Origin: Acidobacteriota bacterium
GTDB taxonomy: Bacteria > Acidobacteriota > Blastocatellia > Pyrinomonadales > Pyrinomonadaceae
DNA: 64,000 nt
NCBI GenBank assembly: GCA_016715115.1
Contig: JADKBM010000004.1
Location: forward strand, 558,001 to 622,000
Direction: 5' to 3'
Positions 60,223 to 64,000 of this stretch are shown here, piece after piece. The stretch's first letter is position 1, and the number at the start of each line of letters is the position of its first letter. Under the pieces are notes generated by a model. That model had not been told where the DNA came from. It saw only the letters and a list, made by a program, of their open reading frames with translations, and searched no databases. Both the position numbers and the translations under genes were made by a program.

Positions 60223-63200
60223 TTCTTAAGATCCACAACCAGACTGACCGTGGTTCCCTTTCCCTCCGTTGATCGTATTTCGTATTCGGCGTTCAGCATT
60301 TTCGCGCGTTCGGCGATGCCCGCGAGTCCGAGCCCTCGGATTCCGGCTTCATACCCGACGACGAATCCGCGGCCGTCGTCTTTGATGGATAAATGCAGAT
60401 TGCCGTTGTTTCTGAAAATCCTTATTTCGGCCTCTCGTGCGCCGGAATGTTTGAGGATGTTGTTGAGCGACTCCTGCACGACCCGGTATAGATTTATCTC
60501 ATTTTCCTTTGTCAGCGTTTCATCGACATTATCGATCTCTGTCATAAAGTGAATATCCGAAGCCTTTTCGGCCTGCTCGATCATTGTTTCGAGCGCCGTC
60601 TTCAAGCCCAGATGTTCGAGTTGATACGGATGAAGGTTATGCGCGATCTGCCGGACCTCGTTTATCGAATCGGCGGCCGAATCCGAGATCTCGCTGAGCT
60701 GCTCAAGAACACGCTCGTGATTATCCGGGGAATTCAGGCTCATTAGCGCGCGGTTCCGAATCACGATCAGGCTTTGACCGATCGAATCGTGCAGCTCGAC
60801 GGCGATCCGTTTGCGTTCCTGTTCCTGATAATCGATCAATTGCAGTGTAAAAGCCTCCTGAAACTCATTGATTTTCCGCAGTTGCGAGAGGCGATACCGA
60901 TAGATCAGCCAGGCCACGGCGAAGATCGCCAAAACGCAGAGCGCGTAAAACACCCATGTTTTGTAGTACGGCGGAAGCACCCGAACGGCTATAGTCCGCC
61001 CCTCTTCAGACCAGACTCCCTCGCCGTTGTCAGCGATCACGTGAAAAGTGTAATTGCCCGGCGCGATATGAGGATAAAACGCGGTTCGGCGGGTGCCCGC
61101 ATCGAACCAATCGGCGTCAAGCCCGTCGAGTTTGTATCGGAACCTCACCTGATTCGGACGGTTCCAGCTTATCGCGCTGAACCGGATCTCGAGATTCTCC
61201 TGTCCGGGGCCGAGTTCCGGACTCGAACCGAACGGGATCGGCTTGTCATCGATCATGATCTGCTCGATCATAATCGACGGCGGCGTTTTTCCGAGCCGCG
61301 CCGGATCAACGACCGCAACGCCCTTGATCGTCGGAAACCAGAGCCGTCCGTCGGGACCGCGCGCACCGGCCGGGTTGGCACCGTTGCATTCGCGGCTGAA
61401 CATTCCGTCGGCGCTCCCGTACGCGAAAGAGTCTACCGACTTTCGCTTGCCCTCGAGAAACCCTTCAAGCTCGTCGATCCGAACACGGTAGATTCCTTTG
61501 TTTCCGCTCATCCAGAGATTTCCGGCAGCGTCTTCGAGGATCTGAAACGCGAGATTGTCGTAGAGCCCGTCTTTCGAACTTACGGACGCGAACTTCCCGT
61601 CACGGAACCGGTAAAGGCCGTCACCGTGCGTGCCGATCCAGATGTTGCCCCGAACGTCTTCGCGGAACGACAAGATGTGCCTCGCGTTGAAACCGTCGGC
61701 GGCCGTCGGCGTCGTGATTCTGCCATCGTAAAAACGGCTTAATCCGTTACGCGTGCCGATCCAGACGGTGCCGTCGGAAGATTCGAAGAGCGCGGTCACA
61801 TAATCGTCGGCGAGTCCGTCGGGCTTTCTAAACGATTGTTGGGTGCCGTCCGAAGCGATCACGGTCAAACCTTCATAAGGGTTCGCGTACCAGAATCTTC
61901 CGTTTCGATCGGTGATCGAAGCAGCCATCGACTTTCCCGTGACCGGACTCCGGACAGTCACGAGCCGACCGGTAAGACCGTCATATCGAACCTTCATCGA
62001 CCGGAACCCGCGGCTGTGCGAGAGAAGCCAGAGACTCCCGTCCGGATTCTGACTGATACTGTTTATTCCACGCAGATCCTCGCCGTTCGGGCCCTTGACG
62101 CTCGCGATCCGGTCGCCCTCGAACCGGGCAAGTCCTCCTTCGGTTCCGATCCAGATCGCACCTGATGAGTCGGCGAATACGGCGGAAACCATTTCGTCCG
62201 GCAACCCCTCGGCCTTTGTCATAACCTCGATCTGGGGTCGTCGAAGCAATACGAGTCCGCCGCCATTGGTGCCAAGCCAAACGTCGCCGGACTCGCCTGT
62301 AAACAACGCTTGGATCTCGTCGTCGATAAGTCCGGATTTGGTGGATACGGCTTGGAAACTGTTCCATATGTATCGGTAGAGTCCACCGCCGGCGGTACCG
62401 ACAAAGATCGCACCGTCCGGATCGGAGGCGATCGACAAAACCTCCTCCGAGCCGAAGCCGTCGGCGTCATCAAAGATGCGGATAGTTCCGTCCACCTTGA
62501 TCTGGCGAAGTCCGCTTGCGCCTCCGAACCAAATTCTCCCGGCTCGATCGACGAAGATCGCTTCAATCTGGTCGTCCGCAGCGAGAACCGTGAGTTTTCC
62601 GTCGTCGAATTTCACCAACCCGCGATTGGTGCCGATCAGGATCTTCCCGGAACCGTCCTCGCCAATCGCGTTGACAAAATTGTCGGGAAGTCCGTCGGCG
62701 GTTGTGAGCGGAACGAAACGGTTGTTTGAAAAACGGTTCAAGCCTCCGCCGTCGGTGCCGATCCAAATTTCTCCCCGCGAATCTTCAAAAATGCACTTGA
62801 TATGCGAATCCGACAATCCGTCGTTGGTTGAATAATTCCTGAAAACACCGTCGCGAAAGGTTGTCAGGCCGCCGCCATGAGTTCCGATCCAAAGCGTTCC
62901 GTCACGCGAGACATGCAACGCTTGAACATTGTTGCTTTTGATTTCAGTTGTGTTTCCGGTGTCGAAAGCCGTGAACCGAACGCCGTCGAAACGCGCGACG
63001 CCTTCGGCGATCGCAAGCCAAAGATATCCGTCAGGTGTCTGGACGATCGCGCTGATACCGTTCTGCGGAAGCCCATGCTGATCCTGCCAAACAAATTGTC
63101 GGTAGCGGTCGAAAATCGTCTCATGCCCGATGATCTGAGCATTGGCCTGCGCGGAAACGGCGAGGCCCAGCGCGATCGCGGCAAGCGCAATTCGGCAACG

Positions 63201-63233
63201 GCGGACAATTATCGATTCTGAAACTTTCGGCAT
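60219..63233 (-). CDS. Two-component-propeller sensor histidine kinase (NarX-like HisKA_3)
   Basis: 1004 residues from MPKVSESIIV; a GTG ten codons earlier is possible. Signal/anchor segment RIALAAIALGLAVSAQANA, then about a dozen Reg_prop repeats (e.g. DGYLWLAIAEGVARFDG, DGTLWIGTHGGGLTTF, GEIWIGTDGGGLNRF) forming two periplasmic propellers. A Y_Y_Y domain (IRFSAISWNRPNQVRFRYKLDG) and a transmembrane helix (WVFYALCVLAIFAVAWLIYRY) follow. HisKA_3 dimerisation with phospho-His in RKRIAVELHDSIGQSL precedes the HATPase_c (NILKHSGAREAEIRI, DDGRGF, GLAGIAERAKML). Ligand unknown; in other bacteria such kinases often sense glycans or nutrients. Confidence 0.94.
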   Translation of the reverse strand: MPKVSESIIVRRCRIALAAIALGLAVSAQANAQIIGHETIFDRYRQFVWQDQHGLPQNGISAIVQTPDGYLWLAIAEGVARFDGVRFTAFDTGNTTEIKSNNVQALHVSRDGTLWIGTHGGGLTTFRDGVFRNYSTNDGLSDSHIKCIFEDSRGEIWIGTDGGGLNRFSNNRFVPLTTADGLPDNFVNAIGEDGSGKILIGTNRGLVKFDDGKLTVLAADDQIEAIFVDRAGRIWFGGASGLRQIKVDGTIRIFDDADGFGSEEVLSIASDPDGAIFVGTAGGGLYRYIWNSFQAVSTKSGLIDDEIQALFTGESGDVWLGTNGGGLVLLRRPQIEVMTKAEGLPDEMVSAVFADSSGAIWIGTEGGLARFEGDRIASVKGPNGEDLRGINSISQNPDGSLWLLSHSRGFRSMKVRYDGLTGRLVTVRSPVTGKSMAASITDRNGRFWYANPYEGLTVIASDGTQQSFRKPDGLADDYVTALFESSDGTVWIGTRNGLSRFYDGRITTPTAADGFNARHILSFREDVRGNIWIGTHGDGLYRFRDGKFASVSSKDGLYDNLAFQILEDAAGNLWMSGNKGIYRVRIDELEGFLEGKRKSVDSFAYGSADGMFSRECNGANPAGARGPDGRLWFPTIKGVAVVDPARLGKTPPSIMIEQIMIDDKPIPFGSSPELGPGQENLEIRFSAISWNRPNQVRFRYKLDGLDADWFDAGTRRTAFYPHIAPGNYTFHVIADNGEGVWSEEGRTIAVRVLPPYYKTWVFYALCVLAIFAVAWLIYRYRLSQLRKINEFQEAFTLQLIDYQEQERKRIAVELHDSIGQSLIVIRNRALMSLNSPDNHERVLEQLSEISDSAADSINEVRQIAHNLHPYQLEHLGLKTALETMIEQAEKASDIHFMTEIDNVDETLTKENEINLYRVVQESLNNILKHSGAREAEIRIFRNNGNLHLSIKDDGRGFVVGYEAGIRGLGLAGIAERAKMLNAEYEIRSTEGKGTTVSLVVDLKK

Positions 63234-63581
63234 TGATTCTGGCGGATTTGGAGATTTAACCACAAGACGGGATTGGCATCAAGCGGTATCAATGAGTCGG
63301 AATTTCGGACCCGGAATCAATCCCGTCCTAAACGCTTTTGATTCAAGAACGGTGCCGATGTCGCTGTTCATACGAAGGCGAAATAATCAAAAGCAACACA
63401 GAACAGATGAACTGCTCGCAGATTCCGCGGGCCTCGAAACGGGTCTTATGAAACCAGGTATGCAATAGAAAACCCGAACCGGACGCAGTGTCAATAGAAC
63501 ACATTTCGGCAGACGTGCCGGAAATGAAAGCGTCAATTTGGGATTCGTCCTGAGACAATGTCGCGGAGATCAAAACATCCG
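63234..63581. other. Intergenic region upstream of the propeller kinase
   Basis: 348 bases holding no gene I can support. A minus-strand frame of 80 codons (63343-63585) overlaps the stop of the right-edge gene by four bases, but codon use looks random and no domain is seen. No terminator or promoter box is convincing. Confidence 0.4.
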
Positions 63582-64000
63582 TCATGCAGCTTCTTTGCTT
63601 CTCGCTTTTTCGTTCCTGTTAACCTTTTCGACGAACTTGTGCGCCGCAGCGGATTGAAAAAGCTCGAGCGTTTCGGTTTCATTGTCGGTCACGGGCTCAA
63701 GCGCGGTATCCATATATTCGAACCGCGCCGGATCTTTGCGGACCTTGCGATAGATCAAACGAAACCGCGAATAGAGCGCGATCCACCTCAGCTGTTTTGT
63801 TAGAGTTTCGAAAAAGGTCCGCGGATAAAAGACCAGCGGGTTTTCCAAAGCCATCCCCGAGCGACGCGTTTTGCGATGTTTGCGGCGCAGAAACCCGCCT
63901 TCGAGCGGATGAATGCGCTCGATGTCGATGCACCCTGTAAACCAGGTGATGAAGAACATCGTCTTTCCCGGACTCGTGCCGGTCGCGATCGCGCGGCGCA
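63582..64000 (-). CDS. C-terminal part of an unidentified protein (cut by the window edge)
   Basis: The minus-strand frame is open from the right edge through to the stop at 63582 (139 codons; an internal Met at 63959 is not a good start, because reading continues upstream as RRAIATGTSPGKT). The visible segment is GTSPGKTMFFITWFTGCIDIER, HPLEGGFLRRKHRKTRRS, ENPLVFYPRTFFETLTKQLRW and a charged helical tail RKVRKDPARFEYMDTALEPVTDNETETLELF. From memory this resembles the C-terminal extension of some B12-binding radical-SAM proteins, but the catalytic part lies outside the window and the match is weak. Ends before the 348-base gap upstream of the propeller kinase. Confidence 0.35.
   Translation of the reverse strand, partial: RRAIATGTSPGKTMFFITWFTGCIDIERIHPLEGGFLRRKHRKTRRSGMALENPLVFYPRTFFETLTKQLRWIALYSRFRLIYRKVRKDPARFEYMDTALEPVTDNETETLELFQSAAAHKFVEKVNRNEKARSKEAA

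Noticed and set aside
60774..61742. 322-codon plus-strand frame over the kinase gene
   Set aside because: Antisense shadow of the propeller domain; no ribosome-binding site or domain.
63343..63585. 80-codon minus-strand frame (MTDVLISATLSQDES...) overlapping the right-edge gene stop by four bases
   Set aside because: The ATGA overlap is tempting and the tail has a hydrophobic stretch, but codon use looks random and no family is seen; not called.

Overview
This window looks like a piece of chromosome from a Gram-negative soil or sediment bacterium, most likely an acidobacterium of the Blastocatellia (Pyrinomonadaceae-like) type. That placement is inferred, not demonstrated. It rests on a large Oar-like TonB receptor with a carboxypeptidase-regulatory domain, a beta-helix protein carrying FG-GAP/VCBS repeats, a DUF4388 + J-domain fusion, a two-component-propeller histidine kinase, and intergenic repeats of a kind I associate with such genomes. 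Coding DNA is moderately GC-rich, genes are dense on both strands, and there are no rRNA, tRNA, IS or CRISPR features that I can see.

Layout. 1-4837: cell-wall and replication housekeeping (C-terminus of a D-Ala-D-Ala carboxypeptidase, murJ, ligA), with a heptanucleotide-repeat structure between the convergent murJ and ligA. 5048-9459: a secreted repeat protein, then a minus-strand GNAT / Rieske oxygenase / MOSC operon. 9597-12813: DUF4388-J-TPR protein, HD-GYP-like phosphohydrolase and an unknown protein. 12803-16699: MFS exporter, enoyl-CoA hydratase, zinc-ribbon protein, secreted transthyretin-like protein and histone-deacetylase-like protein. 16756-23764: an AraC regulator followed by a six-gene operon that accounts for the whole route from trans-4-hydroxy-L-proline to 2-oxoglutarate (epimerase, three-part D-hydroxyproline oxidase, deaminase, semialdehyde dehydrogenase). 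23774-31404: polysaccharide deacetylase, VOC protein, two DinB paralogues separated by a large heptamer array, a methyltransferase, and rpmE / DUF1385 / prfA / phosphatase. 31625-39257: TonB receptor, then a lipase, membrane phosphoesterase and flavin reductase-like group. 39644-48641: a five-gene chemosensory operon (TPR-receiver, CheW, two methyl-accepting proteins, CheA-receiver hybrid). 48692-51842: SDR, a secreted unknown, a candidate 31-residue membrane peptide and gatB. 51944-53808: a visibly AT-richer two-gene island encoding a Gp37/Gp68 (DUF5131) three-Cys protein and its partner TcmP. 53904-63233: a ketoacyl-ACP synthase, a four-gene secreted CAP-domain operon including an easily missed 55-residue protein, and a propeller kinase / NarL-type regulator / lone receiver group with a tandem NarL-like box. 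The right edge cuts an unidentified gene.

Most notable: the TcmP/DUF5131 pair, an uncharacterised, probably transferred two-gene system; and two families of degenerate 7-bp tandem repeats (TGRGAAN and GATTTKG types) that sit between genes, often start right at stop codons, and occur as inverted pairs. Palindromic REP-like elements and an 11-bp tandem repeat that has extended a coding region add to the picture of a genome shaped by short repeats.
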